A DNA stretch of 64,000 bases from Globodera rostochiensis. Lineage: Eukaryota; Nematoda; Chromadorea; Rhabditida; Heteroderidae. Numbering within the stretch: the stretch's first letter is position 1; every line of letters begins with the position of its first letter. Under the pieces are notes generated by a model, which saw only the letters and a program-made list of their open reading frames with translations, made no database searches and was not told the DNA's origin. The stretch covers positions 1,393,109 through 1,457,108 of the forward strand of contig JAEVLN010000007.1 of NCBI GenBank assembly GCA_018350325.1, given 5' to 3'. Of the stretch, positions 1 to 25,316 are shown in pieces. The position numbers and the translations under genes were made by a program.

Positions 1-90
1 TCGCGAATTTGGAGCTCAATTTGAAATTTCTAAATGTATAAAATTTTTAAATTTTAGGAATTTAAAAATTTAAAAAAATAATCATTTCAG

Positions 91-14879
<14,789 letters not shown>

Positions 14880-16726
14880 ATTTATGGCCAATAAAAAAAA
14901 AATTTAAACGATTGATGCATTTTTCAAAAAAAAAACAATCTTTGCATTTTTTTTTTGTGAATAAAAAGTGCTGGGAATGTGCAATAAATATATGTATGAA
15001 AGCCTCGGGGATTCGTGTGTTTGTTTTCGAGATTCTCGATCGAAAAAGTACCGAGATTTACACTTTTCTGTTTAAATTTACTTAAATTTTACGTGAAAAA
15101 CTAAGAAAAAACGGACAAAAAGTCCCAAAAATCGGAAAAATGCTCCCTTCCCCATGTATGTTAAATAAGAGTAGCACGGGACCGGATTACCGGCTTTTAG
15201 GTCCCGGGATTTTTTAATGAAGTTTCGGCTCCGGTTTTCCTGGTCCCGGCCGGAACCGAATCATTATTTTCGGCTGGATTTGCATTAATTATTGCAATTT
15301 GTTGTTTTTTAATTTATTCATGGCAATTTTTTTTAAAGAAAATTGCTTAAAACCACAAAATTATACATTTTAATTCAATGTTTCTTGTTAAAATTGTTCA
15401 AAAAATCAGACAAAAAAGTCAGTTTATCCCAGGGGTCGGGCCGGATACAGGGATAGGCGGAAATTTATTTTAAAAAAACGGACAACGGAATTCCGCCCAT
15501 CCCTGGTCGGATATGTACTTTTTTAAAATTAACTTTTTTATTATTACCTAAATTTTCGGTTAAAAATGTCCAAAGCATAACAATATTTGCTCATTTTTAT
15601 CCAAATTTCTAAAAGTTTAGAGCAATTATTTAATTGTTAAAATCTTTAATAATTTTCTCGGGCTCTACTTTCCAGAAAATTAAATTTCTTGAAGAAGGTC
15701 GGACACTTATGGCATCGCGACCCATCCCCCTCCCTAAAAAAATATTTTAGATAACTTTGCGCATGTTAATTTACCCTTCCAGCACTGACAATAAGATTTG
15801 CAACACTGAATAATAAATTCACTTTGGAAATTGACAATCAAAAAAATTTTGAATATCTCGAAAAATCTCGTAAGATTTTTCGAGATTCGAGATTTTACGA
15901 GATTCTCGATCGAAATCTCGATCGAACAAATTTTTCGAGATCTTCGAGATACGAGATTTTTCGAGATTCTCGATCGTAATCTCGATCGGTCCTCAAGTCC
16001 GATCTCTGATTGTGATTAGATTGCTTTTATGATTGCACTTCAAATTTATTCTCTGTTTGGGGGCTACCTAATCGAATCTAGACCGCCCCAAGTAAATAAA
16101 TATTAATTTAATTAAAAAAACAAAATTATGTTCGGTTTGTTGATCATCAGTAGAGACCGGATTTTCATGTTTTAACATGTTTTTTTGTTGTTGCAGAATA
16201 GGGGATCATAAGAGAAGCCCAAAAATAGCATTTTTTTGAATTAGAGAGACTCTTTAATCCGTATAAATCCCTATTTCGGGCTTTTTGAGAAGAAATCCTT
16301 ATTTCGCCATTTTGCCTTTTTGGCCCCTATTTTGCCACTTTTTGGGATCTCGCTTTTTCGATAAACAAAAAAATTAAAAAAAAATTTTATCAAAAATCTC
16401 GAATCTCGACTGTTCCGGCTCGAGATTTTTCGAGAATCTCGAGAACAAAACTGAATTTTCGAGATTTTTTCGAGAATCTCGTCTCGCTCGAAGCTCAAGT
16501 CAGGGCTCTAGATGTGATGCCTGAAGGAAGAGGAGTGTGGGAGAGATTGGCGGACATTTGCTCCGCGGACATTTTCTTTCCGGGTACATCAAAGTCAATT
16601 TTTAACGCAAAAGTCGATTAAGAAAAAAAAAATTGATTTTCCATGTGGACAGAATTGACTACAAAATGAATATATGTACATTTAATAGGATAGGATTGAA
16701 AACAACCTACATAGGGTTGAAAAGCG
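14880..16726. other. Intergenic, repeat-derived sequence
   Basis: No gene seen. The 3' end contains AATAAA sites for the RabGAP gene. Then follow a TAGCACGGGACCGG-type repeat end (15,173) and CGAGATTTTTCGAGATTCTCG-like palindromic repeats at 15,040, 15,850-16,010 and 16,390-16,500. A TAGAGACCGGAT end lies at 16,153, related to the element at 49,110. Confidence 0.7.
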
Positions 16727-18500
16727 ATTAACACTTACAGTATGAATCACCCTGTACGGTGGATTGTGCGCACACCATAGGGGGAAAAGTGAAAAAGTGC
16801 CATTGTGGTTGGGTTGGGGCGATTTGTGGCACGGGTGCCATAGGGGTGGGAGGAGGAGGGGAGGTGCACGAGCATGTGCGCAACATTCTGCACGACGTAA
16901 GTTTAGCGAACTCAATTTTATAATTCAGAAAAATCAATGAATTTTACTCGTTTATGTGAATTTCATTGTCTATTTCGTAATTTTTACAACGTAAAAGAAA
17001 TTTACATTGATTCCAGCTATCGATTTTAATTTGTATATAAAATTATAATAAAGGCTACATTTTCTTTGGGCTTCTCACTTTTTTAAAAATATATTATTGA
17101 CGAGCAGTGTGTGTGTAAGTAAACACGTGATATAGGCCAAAAATTCAATATTTGAAGGCCCGTATCTATAGCAGCTATATTCACATATCTTTATTAGTTT
17201 TAAAACATTTATTAAAAAGCCTCAAGCTCCCTTAAATTTTTAATTGCCTTTTCTTGAAATCGTAGGTTGGTCAAGAACAGGAACAAATTTTGATTGTGAT
17301 CGACGGTGGTCGGGCATGGCATTCTCGGGGTCAGAGACCGGTCCTAAGGAGGCTGCAATTAAGGGATTGTGGACCCGGGGCAACTTTATGTTCCAGCATC
17401 TAACTCCGGGTTCATTTGGTCTCATATTCAAATATTTAAAATGCCATAAAAAGAAACTTTAAAATAAATAAAAATGCGGGAAAATATTAAATAACCATGA
17501 CAAACATATTTCAGTAAACAAATACTCGCGCGAGTTGAGTTTAAAATGAAAACATTTGATATTAATATAATTTTTAAAGGAACAAAAGCCATTTTTATTT
17601 TAAAATTTAACTATTAGCTATTTATTAATTTTTTTCATCTTTAAACACTTTTTAGAAACATATGAATTTGCTAATTTCGTTTTTTGCTTTTCTCTTTTTT
17701 GCCGTTTCTCTTTCTTTTGGGTGCGGTGACGATGACAGCAGAAGCGAAGATCCAGCGCCAACATATTATGATGACAAGGACAAAGAAAAAATGCTTAGCC
17801 CCGAGAAAGGTAATAAAAACAATTAATTATTAATTAAATTATATAGTAACTTTATATGGAAATCCTAAATTATGATTTTTTGATTTTTAGAAGATGACTC
17901 GCTTGGCGTTTTGAGTTTTCGAGAGTGGCTCACGAAGGAGATGCTTCCGGACGATACGACCAAAGACAATCCAACCAAGGACAATACGGCCAAGGACAAT
18001 CCGACAGTGGACTTTCCGACCAAGGACAATCCGACCAAGGACAATCCGACCAAGGACAATCCGACCAAGGACAATACGGCCAAGGACAATCCGACCAAGG
18101 ACAATCCGACCAAGGACAATCCGACCATGGGCAATTGGACAGCGAAGGACAATCTATCAATAGTGGGCAATCGTACAGTGAAGGACAATCCGTCAAAAGT
18201 GGACAATCCAACAGAAGTGGAGTATCTGATTAATTTTTGATCAATTGGGGGGTGTTCATTCTGTCGGATTGCCCCCTCCCCAGCCACGGCGGATCAAGGA
18301 CGTATGAACTTGATTATTTTTGCAGCCTTTTATTGTTGCTGATTTTATAGTTCATGAATGTAAAAACATGGAATCCGATAAAGTTGTTAGAAGCAATATT
18401 CTGCAAGAATTAATTATCTTTCGAAGAGAAGCAATTTCTTTCTCAAGCCTTTTGGCTTATGGTTATTCAAAAAATTCGAAACGATTTTTGGGGTTAAACG
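16727..18500 (+). repeat. Left arm of a large inverted duplication
   Basis: From CGATTAACACTTACAG (16,727) through the KDNPT gene and its 3' flank, this arm matches 51,690-54,433 in reverse orientation, for example TTTAGCGAACTCAATTTT, AAACACGTGATATAGGCCAA and the 3' block GCAGCCTTTTATTGTT. The arms differ by insertions: about 16,757-16,906 and 17,247-17,375 here, and about 53,766-54,050 and 52,600-53,310 in the other arm. Confidence 0.8.
17662..18240 (+). CDS. Secreted KDNPT-repeat protein, copy 1
   Basis: Exons 17,662-17,809 and 17,891-18,240 (phase 1), 165 residues. I do not recognise the family. A probable trans-splice acceptor (CTTTTTAG) ends 6 nt before the ATG. Residues 1-20 (MNLLISFFAFLFFAVSLSFG) form a clear signal peptide. 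A short acidic linker (DDDSRSEDP, YYDDKDKEK) precedes intron 1. Exon 2 opens with a conserved SFREWLTKEML block, then about a dozen KDNPT/KDNTA pentads from a 15-bp unit, then a degenerate tail ending EVEYLINF. The architecture (secretion signal, conserved ends, variable internal repeats) resembles hypervariable cyst-nematode effectors, without visible homology to them. Expected extracellular. Copy 2 lies inverted at 52,045-53,530. Confidence 0.78.
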
Positions 18501-18785
18501 GCAGCGCCATAAAAATTTTGTTTTTTTGATAAAAATTCTTACAAAAAATGGATCAAAAATTGCATCGCGTAAGAGCGAAAAAATGATCAAATAGAAAATT
18601 TTTTCAAATTTTGAGCTTTCGAAATTTGGTTCCGGACTTCCGGACTTATGAGAAACAAAATTCAAAGCAAATATTTGAAATGGGTTTGTATTTAGCAATA
18701 GGGCCGTGTCAGGACAAATTTCAAATAAATCAAATTCTTTTTTAAAATCTCTTTTCCTTTTTCTCCTGAATGTAATCTAAATGCC

Positions 18786-19015
18786 AACCGGCCAAAATGC
18801 CAACCAGGCCAAAAAAGGGCAAAATGCCACCGATCAAAATGCCAACTAGCCAAAAAAGGGCAAAATGCCAACCAGGCCTTAAACGGCCAAAATGCCACCG
18901 ATCAAAGGCTAAAAAGGGCAAAATGCCACCGATCAAAATGCCAACTAGCCAAAAAAGGCAAAAATGCCAACCAGGCCTTAAACGGTCAAAATGCCACTGA
19001 TCAAAATGCCAACCA
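18786..19015. repeat. Imperfect tandem repeat, AAAATGCCAAC / GATCAAAATGCCA
   Basis: Repeated AAAATGCCAACCAGGCC and AAAATGCCACCGATCAAAA modules, about five copies. Open frames on both strands here are composition artefacts. Confidence 0.8.
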
Positions 19016-19119
19016 TGCCAAAAACAAAAAGGTCCCCCCCCTCCTCCCCCTATTGGTTTTTTCTCAAAAAACATTTTTTTGGAGGGGCATGCCCCTACCC
19101 CTGTCCCCTGCATACGCGC

Positions 19120-19285
19120 TAGTGATGCACGAGAGTCTCGGTCTCGAGTCTCGACCTCGAGAAATTTCTCGGGTTTTTTGGGTCTCGGTCTCGAGTCTCG
19201 GGGTCAAGTCTCGGTCTCGAGGCTCGGGGTCAAGTCTCGGTCTCGGTCTCGAGTCTCGGTAAATTTTGGGTCTCGTGCATCACTA
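19120..19285. mobile_element. TAGTGATGC-family element with 8-bp TSD
   Basis: Ends TAGTGATGCACGAGA and TCTCGTGCATCACTA are perfect inverted repeats. Flanks ATACGCGC and TTACGCGC agree at 7 of 8 bases. The 166-bp interior is repeated GTCTCGGTCTCGAG. Confidence 0.75.
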
Positions 19286-19317
19286 TTACGCGCTTGCTAA
19301 TATTTTGGTGTATCTTT

Positions 19318-19400
19318 GAACTGTCGGATTGTCTTCACTGTCGGATTGTCCACTGTCGGATTGTCCACTGTCGGATTGTCCACTGTCCAATTGTCCGGAC
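19318..19400 (-). pseudogene. Relic of a KDNPT-type repeat array
   Basis: On the minus strand a 15-bp unit reads DNPTV repeatedly (GACAATCCGACAGTG), matching the repeat chemistry of the genes at 17.7 and 52 kb. No signal peptide exon or start is attached. It sits about 1.1 kb downstream of copy 1 in the opposite orientation. Confidence 0.55.
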
Positions 19401-20590
19401 CCCGGTGGGCGCTGTGGGCTGTTGACCAGCGCGCTCGCTCATGCGCTGTGACAATTCTGCTTAACTTTTGGCGTGCGCGGGGGGGGGCGGTGGCAATAGG
19501 AAAATTTTTTTGTAGAAAATAGTATTAAAATTAATGATTGTTGAAAAAGCCCCCCCCCCCCCCATCATTTTGTGATTTTGTCAACCAAAACTATCTTTAG
19601 GAAGGCCCATGCGCACCATTCTGTCGTTGCTCACTCTAACGTTCCGTCTCGTCCCGTCAAACATTGTGCAACCGATCAGCATCGCAAACGCGGATATAAC
19701 GGACGTTTTCCGGATCAATGTGCAGGACAATTTTTTAAGAAAATAACTCAAAATGCTGTTTATCGACATGATTCCGTTCTCTATCCTAGTTCCGTCGTTT
19801 GCAAGATTTGGCATAGGTGGCGTGTCAAAGCGCCGGGGTTAGATGCGATGTTCGAGGCAGTTGCTATCCCGTGTTTTGTGGATAAAAAATTGCAATTTTG
19901 GCTAGGAAGAAATAATCAATCAATAAAAGTAAAATGGTGAAAATTTCTATAGCATAAATTCGTAATATTTTATAAATCTAACTGAGGGAATACAATGGAT
20001 AAAATATGTTGGAAATACCAAATTTAGCAATATAATCTATAAACGTAAAGTAAAATAATGGGAAAGAATTTTTCTTTTCCTCAGTGTGGAAACAGAAACG
20101 TATGATGGGCAAAAATATTCCAATTTAAGGGCTGAAAATTCCATATAAAAAAATTCAAATAATTTAACCCCTAAATTGATTTTGGAGAATTTTCTTTTGG
20201 AAAAATTCTTTAAGCCAAAAATGCACCCCTAAAGATTGACTTTTTCGAATTAGCCTCTCCTCCCTAAAAAATTCCTGGGTACACCCTTGGAACACGCTAA
20301 TAGTTTATCCATTTTCCCCGTTACATCTCGTTTAAATTTTACCCAGTGGAAAAAGGTGATAAAATTGGATTCAAATCGTTAATTTTTGTATTGTACTAGC
20401 GGGTTAGGTGCGCCTAACGGCGCACCAACCGCTAGAAGTACGGATATGTTATGCACAGATTTGATTGAAAATACTTCAAAGCTTTTTATCCTTGGAATTT
20501 TCTTCTTTTGACATTTTTCCCTTTTTGGCACTTTTTCCTCTTGGCGTTTTAACCTTTTGACATTTTCCAACTTTTAGCTTTACCCACTTA
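19401..20590. other. Intergenic
   Basis: 19,580-19,880 is less AT-rich and could hold a decayed exon, but no frame is convincing. 19,985-20,150 matches 28,525-28,665 (ATTCCAATTTAAGGGCTGAA and upstream), a duplicated noncoding block. A near-palindromic GC-rich hairpin starting CTAGCGGG and ending CCGCTAG, with TAAC loop, lies at 20,396-20,435. Confidence 0.6.
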
Positions 20591-20599
20591 TGGCACATT

Positions 20600-23500
20600 C
20601 TCCCATCTCACTTTTCCCCTTTTGGCACATACTCCTTTTTTACTTTCCCCGCTTTTGGCTTTTCCCCCTTCGCATTTCACCTTTTGTGGCACTTTTCCCG
20701 CTTGGCGCTTTTCCCTCTTGACATTTCTCCCTTTTTCCCATTTGGGCACTTTTTCCATTTTGCTTTTTGGCACTTTTTCCGCATTCTTCTTGGCATTTTC
20801 TCTCTTTTCCCTTTTGGCACTTCCTCGCTTACCACATTTCCCCGCTTTTGGCTTTTCCCCCGTGGCATTTCACCTTTTTGCACTTTTTCATTTTGGCACC
20901 GTTCCCTCTTGGCACTGTTCCCTCTTGACATTTTCTCTCTTTTTACCTTTTTCCCCATTAGGCACTTTTCCTATTGTCATTTTCCCTTTTGGCACTGTTC
21001 CCTCTTGACATTTTCTCCCTTTTTACCTTTTTCCCCTTTAGACACTTTCCCTTTTGGCATTTTCCCTTTTGGAACTGTTCCCTCTTGACATTTTCTCCCT
21101 TTTTACCTTTTTCCCCTTTAGACACTTTCCCTTTTAGCATTTTCCCTTTTGGAACTGTTCCCTCTTGACATTTTCTCCCTTTTTACCTTTTTTCCCTTTA
21201 GGCACTTTTCCCTCTTGGCATTTTGCCTTTTGGCACCTTTCAATTTTGACATTTTTCCTCTCGGCACTTTTCTCTCTTGACATTTTCTCTCTTTTTACCT
21301 TTTTCCTCTTTAGGCACTTTTCCCTTTTGGCATTTTCCCTTTTGGCACTTTTCCCTTTTGTTTTCTACTAGGTTTTTCCTTTTTCCCCTTTTGGCACCGT
21401 TCCCTCTTGGCATTTCTCTTTTTCCCTTTTGACATTTTTCCCTTTTGGCACTGTTTCCTCTTGCCATATTCTCTCTTTTTTCCCCTTTGGCATTTTCTTT
21501 TTTGGCACTTTTTCCTTTTGGCATCTTCATCTTACGGCACTTTTCACTCTTGATTTTCCCTTTTGGCACCTTTTTCCGCTTGACATTTTCCCCGCTTTTG
21601 GCTTTTCCCCCATGGCATTTCACCTTTTTGCACTTTTTCCTTTCGGCATTTTCATCTTGTGGCACTTTTCCTTCTTGATTTTCCCTTTTTCCCCTTTTGG
21701 CACTTTGCACTTTTTCCTTTTGGCATTTTCATCTTGTGGCACTTTTCCCTCTAGATTTTCCCTTTTTCCCCTTTTGGCACCGTTCCCTCTTTTGCATTTT
21801 GCCTTTTGGCACTTTTCCATTTTGACACTTTTGGCACTGTTCCCTCTTGACATTTTCTCCCTTTTTACCTTTTTCCCCTTTAGACACTTTCCCTTTTGGC
21901 ATTTTCCCTTTTGGAACTGTTCCCTCTTGACATTTTCTCCCTTTTTACCTTTTTTCCCTTTAGGCACTTTTCCCTCTTGGCATTTTGCCTTTTGGCACTT
22001 TTCCCTTTTGCTTTCTACTAGGTTTTTCCTTTTTCCCCTTTTGGCACCGTTCCCTCTTGCCATATTCTCTCTTTTTTCCCCTTTGGCATTTTCTTTTTTG
22101 GCACTTTTTCCTTTTGGCATCTTCATCTTACGGCACTTTTCACTCTTGATTTTCCCTTTTGGCACCTTTTTCCGCTTGACATTTTCCCCGCTTTTGGCTT
22201 TTCCCCATGGCATTTCACCTTTTTGCACTTTTTCCTTTCGGCATTTTCATCTTGTGGCACTTTTCCTTCTTGATTTTCCCTTTTTCCCCTTTTGGCACTT
22301 TGCACTTTTTCCTTTTGGCATTTTCATCTTGTGGCACTTTTCCTTCTTGATTTTCCCTTTTTCCCATTTTGGCACTTTGCACTTTTTCCTTTTGGCATTT
22401 TCATCTTGTGGCACTTTTCCCTCTAGATTTTCCCTTTTTCCCCTTTTGGCACCGTTCCCTCTTTTGCATTTTGCCTTTTGGCACTTTTCCATTTTGACAC
22501 TTTTGGCACTGTTCCCTCTTGACATTTTCTCCCTTTTTACCTTTTTCCCCTTTAGACACTTTCCCTTTTGGCATTTTCCCTTTTGGAACTGTTCCCTCTT
22601 GACATTTTCTCCCTTTTTACCTTTTTTCCCTTTAGGCACTTTTCCCTCTTGGCATTTTGCCTTTTGGCACCTTTCAATTTTGACATTTTTCCTCTCGGCA
22701 CTTTTCTCTCTTGACATTTTCTCTCTTTTTACCTTTTTCCTCTTTAGGCACTTTTCCCTTTTGGCATTTTCCCTTTTGGCACTTTTCCCTTTTGCTTTCT
22801 ACTAGGTTTTTCCTTTTTCCCCTTTTGGCACCGTTCCCTCTTGGCATTTCTCTTTTTCCCTTTTGACATTTTTCCCTTTTGGCACTGTTTCCTCTTGCCA
22901 TATTCTCTCTTTTTTCCCCTTTGGCATTTTCTTTTTTGGCACTTTTTCCTTTTGGCATCTTCATCTTACGGCACTTTTCACTCTTGATTTTCCCTTTTGG
23001 CACCTTTTTCCGCTTGACATTTTCCCCGCTTTTGGCTTTTCCCCCATGGCATTTCACCTTTTTGCACTTTTTCCTTTCGGCATTTTCATCTTGTGGCACT
23101 TTTCCTTCTTGATTTTCCCTTTTTCCCCTTTTGGCACTTTGCACTTTTTCCTTTTGGCATTTTCATCTTGTGGCACTTTTCCCTCTAGATTTTCCCTTTT
23201 TCCCCTTTTGGCACCGTTCCCTCTTTTGCATTTTGCCTTTTGGCACTTTTCCATTTTGACACTTTTGGCACTGTTCCCTCTTGACATTTTCTCCCTTTTT
23301 ACCTTTTTCCCCTTTAGACACTTTCCCTTTTGGCATTTTCCCTTTTGGAACTGTTCCCTCTTGACATTTTCTCCCTTTTTACCTTTTTCCCCTTTAGACA
23401 CTTTCCCTTTTAGCATTTTCCCTTTTGGAACTGTTCCCTCTTGACATTTTCTCCCTTTTTACCTTTTTTCCCTTTAGGCACTTTTCCCTCTTGGCATTTT

Positions 23501-24895
23501 GCCTTTTGGCACCTTTCAATTTTGACATTTTTCCTCTCGGCACTTTTCTCTCTTGACATTTTCTCTCTTTTTACCTTTTTCCTCTTTAGGCACTTTTCCC
23601 TTTTGGCATTTTCCCTTTTGGCACTTTTCCCTTTTGTTTTCTACTAGGTTTTTCCTTTTTCCCCTTTTGGCACCGTTCCCTCTTGCCATATTCTCTCTTT
23701 TTTCCCCTTTGGCATTTTCTTTTTTGGCACTTTTTCCTTTTGGCATCTTCATCTTACGGCACTTTTCACTCTTGATTTTCCCTTTTGGCACCTTTTTCCG
23801 CTTGACATTTTCCCCGCTTTTGGCTTTTCCCCATGGCATTTCACCTTTTTGCACTTTTTCCTTTCGGCATTTTCATCTTGTGGCACTTTTCCTTCTTGAT
23901 TTTCCCTTTTTCCCCTTTTGGCACTTTGCACTTTTTCCTTTTGGCATTTTCATCTTGTGGCACTTTTCCTTCTTGATTTTCCCTTTTTCCCATTTTGGCA
24001 CTTTGCACTTTTTCCTTTTGGCATTTTCATCTTGTGGCACTTTTCCCTCTAGATTTTCCCTTTTTCCCCTTTTGGCACCGTTCCCTCTTTTGCATTTTTC
24101 CTTTTGGCACTTTTCCATTTTGACACTTTTGGCACTGTTCCCTCTTGACATTTTCTCCCTTTTTACCTTTTTCCCCTTTAGACACTTTCCCTTTTAGCAT
24201 TTTCCCTTTTGGAACTGTTCCCTCTTGACATTTTTTTTTCTCCCTTTTTACCTTTTTTCCCTTTAGGCACTTTTCCCTCTTGGCATTTTGCCTTTTGGCA
24301 CCTTTCAATTTTGACATTTTTCCTCTCGGCACTTTTCTCTCTTGACATTTTCTCTCTTTTTACCTTTTTCCTCTTTAGGCACTTTTCCCTTTTGGCATTT
24401 TCCCTTTTGGCACTTTTCCCTTTTGCTTTCTACTAGGTTTTTCCTTTTTCCCCTTTTGGCACCGTTCCCTCTTGCCATATTCTCTCTTTTTTCCCCTTTG
24501 GCATTTTCTTTTTTGGCACTTTTTCCTTTTGGCATCTTCATCTTACGGCACTTTTCACTCTTGATTTTCCCTTTTGGCACCTTTTTCCGCTTGACATTTT
24601 CCCCGCTTTTGGCTTTTCCCCATGGCATTTCACCTTTTTGCACTTTTTCCTTTCGGCATTTTCATCTTGTGGCACTTTTCCTTCTTGATTTTCCCTTTTT
24701 CCCCTTTTGGCACTTTGCACTTTTTCCTTTTGGCATTTTCATCTTGTGGCACTTTTCCTTCTTGATTTTCCCTTTTTCCCCTTTTGGCACTTTGCACTTT
24801 TTCCTTTTGGCATTTTCATCTTGTGGCACTTTTCCCTCTTGATTTTCCCTTTTTCCCCTTTCGGCAGCGTTCCCTCTTGGCATTTTGTTTCGCTC
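20600..24895. repeat. 4.3-kb pyrimidine-rich minisatellite with higher-order structure
   Basis: Built from 15-18-bp units of the form TTTTGGCAYTTTTCCC. Higher-order copies are visible: the segment at 21,429 recurs at 22,863 (1,434 bp apart) and the one at 23,553 recurs at 24,342 (789 bp). Long frames are open on both strands: Phe/Leu-rich on plus, Lys/Gly-rich (KREKCQKGK) on minus. No start context, signal peptide or splice structure supports coding. Confidence 0.9.
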
Positions 24896-25316
24896 TTGGC
24901 ATTTTCTCTCCTCTCATTTTTTCTCTTTTTCTCTTTCAAAAGTCTCTTCACTTTCAACACTATTTCCTTCTTCCTTGTGCCTACCCTTCTTCACTTCTTA
25001 ACCTTTTGGCACATCGTCTTCGCCAAATTCAACAGCGTTACAAACAAACAAACACACAAACTCGTCTCCTTTTTATATAAGGATGATTGTCTTGATTTTT
25101 TTGGTAGATTTTATTTTTTCTAATCAGTAGGATTCCTGCAATTGCGACAAAAAAGTCAAAAATTTTTGGTGGATTTTTCCTTTTTAATTCAATTTGCGAA
25201 AAAAATGTTGCTATTTTTTTACATTTGATGCCACGTTTTTGCCATTTTTGGAGACTAACTTTTAAAATCAACATCCGATCCGAAAGAAACTCATTTTAAT
25301 TTTAAGATTTACTTTG
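24896..25316. promoter_or_regulatory. Upstream region of gene A1
   Basis: AT-rich. Contains TATATAA (about 25,073) and TAATCAGTAGGATTC (about 25,123), the latter also found upstream of A3 near 55,060. The distance from the TATA-like site to the start is long, so its use is uncertain. Confidence 0.35.

Noticed and set aside
17244..17462. 72-codon plus frame between 16.7 and 17.6 kb
   Set aside because: Part of it is an insertion absent from the other duplication arm and it lacks a start or splice context.
17911..18287. Other-frame products of the KDNPT repeat (DQGQS on plus, LVGLS and WSDCP on minus)
   Set aside because: A 15-bp unit is open in several frames; only the KDNPT frame connects to the signal-peptide exon and the conserved REWLTKEML block.
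19572..19940. 122-codon plus frame in a less AT-rich stretch; an alternative frame reads RTILSLLTLTFRLVPS
   Set aside because: No frame continues through plausible splice sites; may be a decayed exon but unsupported.
20622..24960. Many long frames on both strands over the minisatellite
   Set aside because: Repeat-driven, no start context, no splice sites in common, both strands equally open.
25038..25274. Minus frame upstream of A1
   Set aside because: AT-rich with no coding character; probably promoter DNA of A1.
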